Shown here piece by piece: positions 1-11,181 of a stretch of 64,000 nt of DNA. The stretch is from Solen grandis. Lineage: Eukaryota > Mollusca > Bivalvia > Adapedonta > Solenidae. The notes under the pieces are model-generated. The model did not search any database, was not told the DNA's origin, and saw only the letters and a list, made by a program, of their open reading frames with translations. The stretch is taken from the NCBI GenBank assembly GCA_021229015.1, contig CM037792.1:124001-188000 (forward strand), in the 5' to 3' direction. The position numbers and the translations under genes were made by a program. How positions within the stretch are numbered: the first letter of the stretch is position 1; each line of letters begins with the position of its first letter.

Positions 1-890
1 AAGAGATAGCGGCTAATTCATCTGTTTTACTACTTTTCCGAGCAATCCTAAACACTCAAACCCCTATTTTCGTTGAATGAAGAGTATAGCCCTTGGTGAG
101 TATACGAGACCACCATGTGAGGTTGTTAAAAACTAGAAACAATTACGAATGAAAGAGCATGCTTTTACATTAAGTACACCAACGGCAGTTGGTTTACAAT
201 AAAATTGCAAAATGGTATAATTCCTCGCGTAGCATTTAGCTACTAAACACAGGTTATAACGACAGGAAAAATAATAATAGGGATGTTGGAACACGGATAT
301 TGTTGGCCCTGATTTGAACATAGCGTGTGGTGTGTTCAAGAAGTGTCCTGTTTGATAATACTTACATCTGCAGACTCTATATAACTTGATATATTTGTCT
401 AAAAATAACTTTATTCTGTCATTTAAAGTGGAGGTCCGTCTATCAATTATGTTCATTAAATTAACGATAAATCTATTCACCCTTTAGACCACCCAAGCTT
501 CCTTGGGGTAATATATAACACATTATGACATGATGTTTTACTTCTATCTATTTTGTAGGTATCACTGCTTTTGGGTTTTGGTCTTGGTTTCTTTTATTCA
601 CCTTTTACCAGTATGGAGAAAATAAGGCATACTTTCTTTCACTATCAATTGATTGAACATTGCTGCATTTTTAAAATGTTTGACGGAATGGTGTGTTATG
701 CCAATAGTTTTTTCTCTGTCAGCCAGCCCGGATTCACCGGGGGCCGAGGGGGGCTTGCCAGCTGCCCTGGTCGTATATTTTTTTCGAGGTCATAAAATCC
801 CTTAATGGGTTGTGTTTGTAAGTGTCATCAGTTTTATTATCTCTACATAACTTTTTAAGTATTGTTTTATAAAACAATTTAATGCTTCTT
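1..890. other. left flank, nothing recognised
   Basis: AT-rich non-coding sequence. Two short open frames (about 130-480 minus and 570-795 plus) have no recognisable motif, no splice context and low-complexity composition, so I do not call them genes. A GC-rich patch near 722-770 stands out from its surroundings but I could not assign it. Confidence 0.5.
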
Positions 891-892
891 AA

Positions 893-1016
893 CTCACCGG
901 AAGGTCGGTGGTTCTACCTGGATGCCTCCGTGCATTCGGGTCTTCCCCCACCTGTAATTAGCTGGACGTCGCTATATGACTGAAATACTATCGAAGCGAC
1001 GGTAAACTCAAATAGT
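893..1016 (+). repeat. tRNA-derived SINE, 3' part
   Basis: This matches the 3' body of the SINE seen complete at 34218 and 46268. It has the 'AAGGTCGGTGGTTCTACC' block, then 'GCCTCCGTGCATT', 'TAATTAGCTGGACGTCGC' and 'TCGAAGCGACGGTAAACTC', and ends in a CAAAT-type tail. The tRNA-like head is missing, so this is a 5'-truncated copy. Confidence 0.8.
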
Positions 1017-1020
1017 CAAA

Positions 1021-1702
1021 TTAGTCCAAATTAATAATTATTTATAGGCCATACGTCATCATGCTCACTTTTTTAAATATTAACAATTTTAAAAAATTTA
1101 AAAAAAAAGATTATGATCATTAATTCAAATGAAATCAAGGTAATCAGACATTGAGCTATGTTACTGATAAGTCAATGAATACCGGGTATGACTGACTTTT
1201 GTACAGAAAACACAAAATAAAACGAATAATTAGGGTTTTATATTAAATATCAACATCTGTTATTACTGAATATTGTTTGTTTTGTCACTGATTAAGCATT
1301 AAGAAATTACCAAAATGTGTCACTTAAAATTTAAAAAAAAATGTACTAAAAAATCGACACGAGGAATGGGCCCAGACCTCCTACAACCTGGAACGTGCGC
1401 TTTAAGATATTTCTAGAAAGCCCCAGTGTGAAGACTGCTTCCAGATCGACATTTAGTTAGACAATGTCAGCAAGTTTGAACCTAATACCAGGATTTATTT
1501 CCTTTCACATTTTTTGACAAAATATGTTTAAAGTAAAAATTGTTGTTTTTCTCTGTCTTAAATAAAACTGTCTTTCATGTTGTTGAGTCCAAAACTGATG
1601 ATTAGTCAATGCATTCACTAATTGATAGTGTACACAAGTTACTTTTTATTAAAAGGGATGGGGAGTGTCCAGAAAACACTTATTAAATATTTTATGCCAG
1701 TT
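1021..1702. other. AT-rich spacer
   Basis: Non-coding and A/T-rich with homopolymer runs. I see no gene, repeat boundary or conserved motif. Confidence 0.5.
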
Positions 1703-2215
1703 TACGATTGAAAATGAACGGTAAACCAATATTTCTTACTAATATTGGAAAAAAAACACTCCGGAATAGTATTCACGAAGCTTCCGCGAAAATATTTTTT
1801 TCTCCCAGGAATCCCGGAAGCTTCCATAGAATGTCTCGCCGGAAAAGGGGGGGGGGGGGGGGGGTACATTCGGAGATATTCGAATGTTCGGCGACTTTTT
1901 GTGACACATTCCCGATCTTGTGGTTGAATCCCCGAACATTCCCCAAAATTTCGGCGGGGGTTGAAATGCGTACTCTGATATTTTTTGGCTGTTTTGGTCA
2001 ATCAAAGACTGAGACGGCCAAAAATGGTCTACAGGGATATTCCCCCGATGATGTTTCAAATTCGGTGAACTTCGGAGAAGGTCCCCCGAAGCTTTCCCGA
2101 ATATCGGGAGCCATCCCTGATACTTCAAGGCCAATATTCGCTGTACCGTTGTCGAATACCACCGGCTGACTTATTCCGTTTCTGACTGATATCTTGTTTA
2201 ATTAGGGACCGGCTG
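1703..2215. other. GC-richer block with an 18-bp G run
   Basis: This block is richer in C and G than its neighbours and repeats small motifs such as 'CCGGAA', 'GGAAGCTTCC' and 'CCCGAA'. A run of 18 G lies at 1847-1864. Open frames exist on both strands through the same bases, including the G run, which argues that they follow from composition and are not genes. It could be a decayed mobile element, but I found no terminal repeats. Confidence 0.4.
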
Positions 2216-2399
2216 CCTAACCAGCTTTCTGAGCAGACCCCGCTGTGTGACCCATCACTCCTTAAAAGTTTTTTTTTATTGTAGAATCCGAAAATAGAGT
2301 CAAATTTTGAATTAAACCAATGATTTGCTGGTTTGTTTTATTTATGCCAAATATTATTAATTTAGAATCCAAAAGAATTTCTTCCAAAATATGACTTAG

Positions 2400-3195
2400 T
2401 TTGAAAATAATAAAATATCCATTTCGTCATTCTCGGTCGCATACTCCGTAAAAGACGAAATATACATAAGATAAAACACACAACATCATGTACGAGTAAT
2501 TATAAATTCCGCTTTCTAAACGTTAGTTTATTGATTAAATATAACAAAAACAATGAAATTTCATTTGTAAAAAATCTATTCCGCCATGTTTTGTCAATTT
2601 CGGGTATTCCGTGAAATGCGTAATGGGCTTCATTTTATGGATATGCTATCATCTAAGTCAATAAATATAACAAATTTAAAATGTTCTCTATCTTAAAGTT
2701 AAAGTATTGATATAATCATACATTTATAGTAAAATCACAGCTATATTATGCCGTAGTGTAAAAATAAAAACTCCATTTCGCTATTCTCGGTCCATTTCGT
2801 CAGTGTGGGACAGACTCATTAATACAGTTACCGTTCAAATATTGCATATTATGAACAATAAATTAATTATTTAATGAACCAGAGTATAATTTGCATTATA
2901 TAAATGAATAAAAGTAGCGAGATATACCCAGTTATGAGATTATTAACTCCATTCCGTAGCTTTATCGATTACGTGTATACTGCGAAATGGACTTGGTTTC
3001 GTTGGAAAAGGTAAATCTGTATCATAATGTCCAATACATATAACATTTCCCCCTAACTTTAAGATATTGATACATGTGTATTCTAACCAATTATTAACTA
3101 AATCATTAAATATTTCGCAATAAAAAAAAAACGTAGTAGTAAAATAAAAACTCCATTTCGCTATTCTCGCTCCATTTCGCTATTCATACCAACCC
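2400..3195. repeat. degenerate tandem repeat, period about 360-380 bp
   Basis: A core 'AAACTCCATTTCGCTATTCTCG' type motif occurs near 2412, 2770 and 3150, each time preceded by an A/T-rich stretch of similar order (a 'GATATTGATA...' segment, then 'GTAGT.TAAAATAAAAACTCC'). A weaker relative lies near 2945. The spacing and shared flanks suggest two or three strongly diverged tandem copies. No coding capacity was seen. Confidence 0.55.
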
Positions 3196-3420
3196 AAATT
3201 TTACCCCGGGTCAAAAAAATCCCGGGTCAAAACTCAGGAGGTCGGATCATGTTTCCAAAATGATGAGGAAAAAAAACCCTGTAAATTAAGCGGCTAATCA
3301 ATCACAGAGAGCAATGGATTCGTGAAGATCCAAAGGCATTTCATCCACAAGCGGTGAGTCGATTGTATAAAGTGTGTACAAGGTGTGTATTGCTGTATAT
3401 TGTAATATATTTATTTTTTA

Positions 3421-4050
3421 GAGATTTGAAATGTAATGTATTGTATTGTGCGTTTATTGTTTAGAGATTTGAAATGTAATGTATTGTATTGTGAATTTAT
3501 TGGTTAGAAATTTGAAATGTAATGTATTGTATTGTGCATTTATTGGTTAGAGATTTGAAATGTAATGTATTGTATTGTGAATTTATTGGTTAGAGATTTG
3601 AAATGTAATGTATTGTATTGTGAATTTATTGGTTAGAGATTTGAAATGTAATGTATTGTATTGTATTGTGAATTTTTTGGTTAGAGATTTGAAATGTAAT
3701 GTATTGTATTGTGAATTTATTGGTTAGAGATTTGAAATGTAATGTATTGTATTGTGAATTTATTGGTTAGAGATTTGAAATGTAATGTATTGTATTGTGA
3801 ATTTATTGGTTAGAGATTTGAAATGTAATGTATTGTATTGTGCATTTATTGGTTAAAGATTTGAAATGTAATGTATTGTATTGTGAATTTATTGGTTAGA
3901 GATTTGAAATGTAATGTATTGTATTGTGAATTTATTGGTTAGAGATTTGAAATGTAATGTATTGTATTGTGCATTTATTGGTTAGAGATTTGAAATGTAA
4001 TGTATTGTATTGTGCATTTATTGGTTAAAGATTTGAAATGTAATGTATTG
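3421..4050. repeat. 43-bp minisatellite, about 15 copies
   Basis: The unit begins 'GAGATTTGAAATGTAATG', continues 'TATTGTATTGTG' and ends 'AATTTATTGGTTA'. It repeats every 43 bp from 3421 to a last degenerate copy near 4027. One unit has an extra 'ATTGT' (near 3660). Copies are nearly identical and alternate GAATTT and GCATTT variants, which points to recent homogenisation. Confidence 0.95.
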
Positions 4051-4059
4051 CATTTTAAG

Positions 4060-4905
4060 TTGAGGGTGAGGATTTTTCTTGTAATACTGTGTATCTTTAT
4101 TGTAACACTTTGTGATGTGAAGTAGATCTAATTGTTTTTAATGGTAAAATGTTCAATAGCATTCTTACCATGGATAAGCAAGCTAGTCACTTGATACATA
4201 TCATTATTGAATAATATTGTGTATTGTAAAATTATTATCATTACAGAATGTGGGATTTTGTACCACACCACAATAAAGAACTCTTTAAACTTGGGAATTG
4301 CCTTTATGTCTTATAATTAAATCCCAAAGTTGCAATACATGTGTACTACACTGAATTAAATATCAATACAATGTATTTTAATCTGTATTGTCTTAATTCT
4401 TGCGTATCAAGCTGTCGTCTACAAAGTGTGTAAGCCCGGGATTTTATATCAACCCTAGGTTTTACCGTCAAGGGAGATAATACGTCGCAAAGCCAGGCGT
4501 ATACGAGTGGCTTCCCGTGATTCCTCTTCTTCATTTTTCCCTTCTTCTTCTCTCTCTCTCTTTCATTTTCGTTCTTAAATAGATGGGATCTTCAACAGAA
4601 ATTTTGGCGCCAGTGCTGTATTATATTTTCTTTTAAAGGAACTTTGTAAATTGATAATCAAATTAAATGTACAAATAATACATAATGAAGCCTTAGATAT
4701 CGATTAGTATGAACTTGGTATTTTATAACAGTTAATCGTCAAATAAAAAAAAACAATTCTAGTAATAAGTGAATATTTAAACAACCATCTTATAACTTCT
4801 TTATAGAGATCCTAAAAATGCATTTCATTACATTTTTAAGCTCTATTTAGATGCGTCCTGTGCTAGTCACTTCTTACTAATATACGAACTGTACAGAGAG
4901 GTTCG
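4060..4905. other. spacer between minisatellites
   Basis: AT-rich non-coding sequence with a CT-rich tract near 4540-4570. An open frame on the minus strand (4346-4534) shows no domain, and nothing else supports it as a gene. Confidence 0.5.
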
Positions 4906-4907
4906 AC

Positions 4908-6222
4908 TGTATAGTTATCAATGACCATACATAGACTACAGCCATGAGTAGTGATCAACCGTACATAGACTTCAGCCATGAGTAGTGATAGACTACAGCC
5001 ATGAGTAGTGATCAACAATACATAGACTACAGCCATGAGTAGTGATCAACCATACATAGACTACAGCCATGAGTAGTGATCACCCGTACATAGACTACAG
5101 CCATGAGAAGTGATCAACCGTACATAGACTACAGTCATGAGTAGTGATCAACTGTACATAGACTTCAGCCACGAGTAGTGATCAACCATACATAGACTAC
5201 AGCCATGAGTAGTGATCAACCATACATAGTCTACAGCCATGAGTAGTGATCAACCATACATAGACTACAGTCATGAGTAGTCATCAGCCATACATTCACT
5301 ATAGCCATAAGTAGTGATCAACATACATAGTCGTAGTGATCAACCATACATAGACTACAGCCATGAGTAGTGCTCAACCATAAACAGACTATAGCCATGA
5401 GTAGTGAACAACCGTACAAAGACTTCAGCAATGAGTAGTGATCAACTATACATAGACTTCAGACATGAGTAGTCATCAACCGTACATAGACTACAGCCAT
5501 GAGTAGTGATCACCCGTACGTAGACTACAGTCATGAGTAGTGATCAACCATACATAGACTACAGCCATGAGTAGTCATCAGCCATACATTCACTATAGCC
5601 ATAAGTAGTGATCAACCATACATAGTCTACAGCCATGAGTAGTGATCACCCATACATAGACTACAGTCATGAGTAGTGATCAACCGTATATATTCTACAG
5701 TCATGAGAAGTGATCAACCTACAAGACTTCAGCCATAGTAGTGATCAACCTACATAGACTTCAGCCATGAGTAGTGATAGACACACAAAGACTTCAGCCA
5801 TGAGTAGTGATCAACTATACATAGACTTCAGACATGAGTAGTCATCAACCGTACATAGACTACAGCCATGAGTAGTGATCAACCGTATATATTATACAGT
5901 CATGAGTAGTGATCAACCATACATAGACTTCAGCCATGAGTAGTGATTAACCGTACATAGACTACAGTCATGAGTAGTGATCAACCATACATAGACTACA
6001 GCCATGAGTAGTGATCAAGCGTACATAGACTTCAGCCATGAGTAGTGATAAATCGTACATAGACTTCAGCCATGAGTAGTGATCAAGCGTACATAGACTT
6101 CAGCCATGAGTAATGATCAACCATACATAGACTACAGCCATGAATAGTGATCAAGCATTCATAGACTTCAGCCATGAGTAGTGATCAACCGTACATAGAC
6201 TACAGCCATATGTATGATCAAC
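4908..6222. repeat. 34-bp minisatellite, roughly 35-40 copies
   Basis: The unit reads 'CATACATAGACTACAG' then 'CCATGAGTAGTGATCAAC'. It repeats with many point variants (CGTAC/CATAC, CTACAG/TTCAGC) and a few truncated units. The array runs directly into the TTAGGG tract at 6226, so the minisatellite forms the left border of the telomere-repeat array. Confidence 0.93.
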
Positions 6223-6225
6223 CAT

Positions 6226-6254
6226 AGGGTTAGGGTTAGGGTTAGGGTTAGGGT
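6226..6254 (+). repeat. interstitial TTAGGG tract (first)
   Basis: About five TTAGGG units sit immediately after the 34-bp minisatellite and before the unit head 'TATAGGCTTGAAACG'. TTAGGG is the usual telomere repeat of molluscs. The G-rich strand is the plus strand. Confidence 0.95.
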
Positions 6255-6349
6255 ATAGGCTTGAAACGAATGTTGGGTTTATTGTATCTCTAGATGTGTG
6301 TAATAAAAACCCTTTCATAGAATAACTTAGACTAAGAGCGTTTAGATTT
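6255..6349 (+). repeat. collapsed unit: head joined to tail
   Basis: The first ~20 bp match the head of the 6.7-kb unit ('TATAGGCTTGAAACGAATG'). At about 6275 the sequence jumps to the last ~75 bp of a unit ('ATTGTATCTCTAGATGTG' to 'GAGCGTTTAGATTTTG', compare 13008-13080). This is a unit that has lost almost all of its interior while both ends and the flanking TTAGGG tracts remain. Confidence 0.85.
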
Positions 6350-6404
6350 TGGGTTTAGGTTAGGGTTAGGGTTGGGTTAGGGTTTAGGGTTAGGTATAGG
6401 CTTG

Positions 6405-6575
6405 AAATGAATGTTGACCCGTCAACAGATGACCCAACATGTGACCCAAAACAAAATGGCTGACAGTCACGTGATCTTTTTCCGTGCAATGATTGGTTGT
6501 TACGGCATATGTCTCTTACTATCTGACTTCACTATACATTTTTCCTCGCTTTTGTCAGTTACGCTTTGCAAGTTT
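6405..6575 (+). promoter_or_regulatory. probable promoter region of ORF1, unit A
   Basis: Conserved in all three units. It has a CAnnTG/CACGTG pair ('AACATGTGACCC' here, 'AACACGTGACCC' in B and C, and 'GTCACGTGATC'), a YY1-like 'AAAATGGC' and an 'ATTGG' inverted CCAAT box. A pyrimidine-rich stretch follows. The run of known factor sites just downstream of the TTAGGG tract suggests a promoter for ORF1. This is inference with no direct evidence of transcription. Confidence 0.45.
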
Positions 6576-7334
6576 ATGTGAAAAGATGTGATAGTGATTT
6601 TGATCTTTTGCATTTCATTATTTTTTTTCTTTTCCTTTGAATTGATATCATAACGTGGTGATTTTGAGGAAATAGATTTATTTTAATTTATAGTTAAAGT
6701 AGTTATTATTTCGTCAGAATTATAATCAAACAAGTATTGGTTGTTATTGATATATTCCACTTCTCTTTCACGATTCATTTTTTTTTAACAAATAAGTAGC
6801 ATTGTGTCATAGTTTTTTTTTTTTGAATATATATTGTGGATTATTAATTTTAGACCTTAATATATCATAATTAAAACTGTGTTTAATAGAAGTAAAAATA
6901 TATGATTAGAAGCTTATTTTTTATAGGACATAACGTTTAATTTTTAACTATTTTATCGAGATTATCATATCCTCAATCTGCAAGTAAATTTACCTCTAGT
7001 TTACTCCAGCCCTAACCCAATACCCTAACTCTAACCCTCCGTCATTTCAGTACCGATTTAAATTTTAAACATTTATCGAGATTTTTAATTTCTGCATCAG
7101 GCATTTACTTTTCTTAATTTTTTTTTTTAAGTTCATTCCTCGTTTGGAGTAAACTCTAGTTACAGTTAGTTTACTCTTACCAAACCCTTAACCTTAACCA
7201 TAACTCAAAAACCCGTGAGACCCTAACCCGATTCACTTAAGGGGTTAACTGAAACTGTGATTTGGAGTTAATTAATCAATATGAATTCAATTACCAAAAT
7301 TCCTATTTAATTAATTGTATTTTATCCATTTCAG
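6576..7334 (+). other. ORF1 leader, unit A, with CCCTAA-like motifs
   Basis: Non-coding, AT-rich. Between about 7000 and 7260 it carries several CCCTAA-like stretches (C-rich on the plus strand), opposite in strand sense to the TTAGGG tract at the unit start. A 9-bp inverted repeat, GAGTAAACT (7147-7155) with AGTTTACTC (7168-7176), can form a hairpin. It ends in a good splice acceptor 'TTATCCATTTCAG' directly before the ORF1 ATG. Compared with units B and C, unit A lacks a ~41-bp segment near 6595 that holds a candidate donor 'GAAG/GTTAGT', and also the larger hairpin. Confidence 0.55.
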
Positions 7335-10113
7335 ATGGCCGATTCCGAGGACGATGAGGTGGAAAATCTACATCTGCTAGACACAGCGTTAAAGAATGGT
7401 TTGAGTTTTGCTGAATGCTTTAGGAAGTATGAAAGTGTTCAACAGTTTTTGCTACGTGATAAATACATATCTGTCCGAGGAAATAACTTTACATCTGAAG
7501 CAGATCTGGAAGAACTTGATTTCAAGTCTGATATTGATGGAGTAACCATAGTCTGGAAAAGCATTGCGGATGGTTTTCTGTCGAAATTCAGACACCTAGA
7601 TTTATTGCCAGTAGGTATTTTTGGATTGAAAAAACTGTTCCCCGTTCTAAAGAAGCATTTGAAATTGTCAATGTATAGTGAAAACAGTCTAAGAGTGTTG
7701 AAAGAAGCAGTCGGGACACAGCTTATAAATGACGGACAGTGGGAGACCTGGCTTGGAATTTTTCCTGACTTCAAGGAAGCTTCATCTTATCCACACGACT
7801 TGCAAAAAAAATATTGTTGTTCAGTTTATGGAGAGACTGAGATTTAATTTTCAGTTAGAATTGAAGAAAATGTGGATTCATGGCGAGGCATTACAAACAT
7901 TAGCAAAGAATAACTTGAACGCTGCTAAGAGGGTTTTTGTCTTACCAGGAGATGAAGCTAGGATCCTCCAAAGCTTTAAAAAACGCTTTGCGAAATACAG
8001 AACTGACCGAACTTCCAAATTTCAGAAAAATTGTGTTTAGTTTCCGTTTTGGAGATAAATGGAGCGGATTAGTACCACTGCCAATTGCAGATGAGAGAGC
8101 GGTGGAAGAGATGTGTGTTCACGTAGTTCATGCCATATCTTCCGGAACAATGGATCTCTTTTGGAGCCGGCAAGGCATTAAAGAAGTGACTGGTCCTCGC
8201 TGCCAAGTTATATCTGCCTTTTCCTTTGGACAATGTGCAAACTTTCAAACGTCTTTGGATGGTAGGGATCTCAGTATTTCTGCCTTGCTTAGAGACGTTT
8301 GTCCCGAAGACATCAGATTTGCTCAGATGTACAGTGATTTACCACACCGTTATCCAACGACACGGGTTCATCCTATTTGTGCATCAATACTGATTGTAAA
8401 AGGTATTCAAGGTACACCATCTGAGAGAAGTCTCTACAAAGATGCATCGAAATATCTTTTTTCTGAAATTGAAAGCAACTTTTTCCAATGTCGCGACGGG
8501 GTATGCAGATTAGAGTTCGTGGTAAGCTTGAAACATATCAGAAAAGAAATTGACGCAGCAAACCTAATACGACAGGACAAACTCGAACAACTACTAGCTA
8601 CCCATTCCATGGTTGTACCATTCATGAAAGGTTTCAACATTATATACAGGTTGCGAAGTGTTGGTCTTCATTTGCATCGAGAATTATTTGAAGCCTTTGA
8701 GACCAAGAAGGGGACCGGTGATATAGACAGTGTTTGGAAAACATTTCAGTGTGAATTGGCTGTGGAAAAACTTCTCTGGGGACATCCAATAGCTGGCACT
8801 TCAAGAATTTATTCCATAAACCTAGGTCCAGGTTTAGAGTACCCATCTCGTAGCCGCACAGACCGAATGGGATTTCTGTCTTTGGAAAACTGTTTTGCTT
8901 GTTGTATAGATGGAACTACATTGCCTCCATTGCGTCTGTACACAAAGAACATAACAGCGCAACGTCGGATTGAGAGCGCAAGTGGTTTCGTAAATTTGGT
9001 TGGATGTAGTGAAACTGTCATAGGCAAAAAACTTTTGCTGACTTTACTAAAAGAATTTCATTCAATTGGCAATTTGTTTCTGACACTCGATCATTTCACA
9101 ATGCTGTTGAAAGCTTCACACGGTAATGCTAATAAGAAAATAGTCGGTGGAATCACAATCGCTGAACTCATACAAAGGTTGATGTCAGTTAAGAAGGAAA
9201 ATGGCCGATGGTATTTGTCGTATTAAGGACCTTTCTTCAGAATCTAAAGGTCAAAGTTGAGTCATCTATTGAAAAAGGTATAAACAGTTTATCTCTTGGT
9301 TACTTTCCTGCGTTTAGGTCACATGACGAGAGTCGAAATGCAGTTATGTGCTGGGAGTATAAGTATGGTTATTGGTCCATTGTTGACTTATCAGGAAGGG
9401 ACAACGGAAGTATTGACGTGGATAGGGTGCATGCAGTTGTTGTTTCGAGCATGGAGAAAATGAAACTTTGCCATAGTTCATTGTACAGAGAAAACCCATT
9501 TCCTTGGGTAAAGCCTGTTTGGGAGAAACTTGCCGAACAGCAATTGAAAGAAGTTGACCTGATTAAGGTGCTAGTCTTTGTCTCTTGTTTTAGCATTGAT
9601 TCAACTTGGAAGGTACGTCGACTATCGAAAGCTAGGTTCTGTTGAGAGACAGCTTCCTGTCAGTCAATCGTCCCCTCAGGATCCTTCAAATTCATTTGTG
9701 AATACAGTAAAGTTGTACCGCCTTCATCCCTCAATCCCGATAAAATTGGACAAAAAAAGGTCTATAACAGTCCCCGTAACAGCGTATGGACGTCAGTTGA
9801 ATTGGGTCTTCTTAAAAAGAGTGACGACAACGTTGATCAACCCTACCGAATAGGGGATTATGAACTAAGCGTAAGAACAACAACAGAGTCAGAGGAAGCT
9901 CAGATCAAACACAAACCAAGCAGTCGCTGTAACAGCGTATGGACGTCAGTTGAATTGGGTCTTCTTAATGAAAGTGATTCAACAAATCCACAGTGGACAT
10001 TGTTTAAGAAATGGCAGTACTATCAAGAACGTTGTCGGGAAATGCAAATACCAGATAGATCCCTCGAAGCATTTAAAGTAAAACTGAAGCGAATAAAAAA
10101 GAAAAACAAATGA
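7335..10113 (+). pseudogene. ORF1, unit A: unrecognised protein with Myb/SANT-like C-terminus, frame-broken
   Basis: A long coding region broken into overlapping frames (7335-7847, 7937-9226, 9208-9645, 9578-9853, 9802-10113). The start ATG at 7335 follows a splice-acceptor-like TTTCAG. It begins acidic (MADSEDDEVENLHLLD). The middle is globular with conserved tryptophans and cysteines, including 'CIDGTTLPP', which faintly recalls the first Asp motif of PIF/Harbinger transposases; I see no full DDE set. The last ~60 residues (from 'VWTSVELGLL' to 'FKVKLKRIKK') have the W...L...W...R...K pattern of a Myb/SANT DNA-binding domain. Breaks relative to unit B include an extra base in an A run (7806-7813), an extra G (7930-7932) and an extra T near 9587. 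A segment near 9775-9820 is replaced by a copy of 9928-9967. Function unknown. Confidence 0.65.
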
Positions 10114-11181
10114 AACAGGGACAAAATCTTGAGCTCGGGCGTGTTGAATTTATTGCCAACTATTGTGTATTTTTGTCAGGACTATTAATTAATTCCTTAC
10201 ACAAACCATCACCCTTAGAGTAAGCCGCATTGAAACTCAATACCTATATAGGTATGTATATATGAATGCATGTATGTCAAAAATAATGAAAAATAGATTT
10301 TAAATTAATTGTGTAAATGGCAAAATTTATGGTTAAATATAGGGTAAGGTTTGGAGTAATGGGTTCGGGTTAGAGTTAACACCCCTTTTTCAGTATAAAG
10401 AGTATACCTTATAAACTTTATCAGGTAAGGGGTTATGGGTATGAATGTTTATATTTGATTTTTAAACCATATTTTCACTAGTGAATATATTTCAAATGTC
10501 TTGTATGATATGATAATATGCATTCTAATAAATGTTAATGTGATTTAATTGATTAAACGTTTTGTTTTTCTATTGACCTGAAATACTATCTCCGTCAGAT
10601 GTAACTCGCTGCGACAATATTTCGGTCATATAGCGACGTCCAGCTAATTACAGGTGGAGAAACCCCGAATGCAGAGGCACCCGGGTAAACCACCGACCTT
10701 CCGCAAGCCAGCTGGAAAGCTTCCTCACTTAAAAATCCGAGACCCTGCCGGAATCGAACCCACAGTGGTGAGGGGCTAAGTGATTGTTAAAGGAATCCAG
10801 TTCTGTTTAAATTGATCTAAAAATTAGAAAGTGTAGTATATTCATCATTGGAAATAAGTAAACTTGAAAACAAACATTGATGTGTAAGAAAATGATTAGT
10901 TTCTATAAATTTCAAATATATGAACAAAAAATTGAACCCCACAGTTGTATCTATATAAGAAATAAGGCTATATCTGAACCGTTAAATCATTTAAGTACAC
11001 GCTGATACAAGAATTTAATAAAAAAAATAATGATCACAATCATAACAAATTCGACAAGATTGAAATAAGAATTGCAACTGTAAAAAGAAAAGCAAAACAC
11101 AAATTATTTTCACAACCTGAGTGAAACATATTTGTCATAGATATATCTAACTTGTAGATTTTATAGTTATTGCCAGAATAA
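10114..11181. other. spacer between convergent ORF1 and ORF2, unit A
   Basis: Non-coding 3' region. It holds G-rich TTAGGG-like fragments at about 10340-10440 ('ATAGGGTAAGG', 'GGGTTCGGGTTAG'), the reverse-oriented SINE at 10578-10793, and AT-rich sequence up to the ORF2 stop. 3' ends for both genes are expected here, but I could not assign a poly(A) site with confidence. Confidence 0.55.
10578..10793 (-). repeat. tRNA-derived SINE inside unit A
   Basis: A minus-strand copy. Reading in reverse, the B-box-like 'GGGTTCGATTCCGGCAGGG' is followed by the SINE body ('CTTGCGGAAGGTCGGTGG', 'TAATTAGCTGGACGTCGC') and the 3' end near 10578. The same insertion is at the same place in unit B, so it predates the duplication that made A and B. 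Confidence 0.85.

Noticed and set aside
1702..2169. Overlapping frames on both strands across the G run
   Set aside because: Four overlapping frames through the same low-complexity, G-run sequence, with proline or glycine runs. No domain and no start context.
3421..6222. CRISPR-like array
   Set aside because: The repeats are contiguous minisatellites without unique spacers, in a eukaryotic genome.
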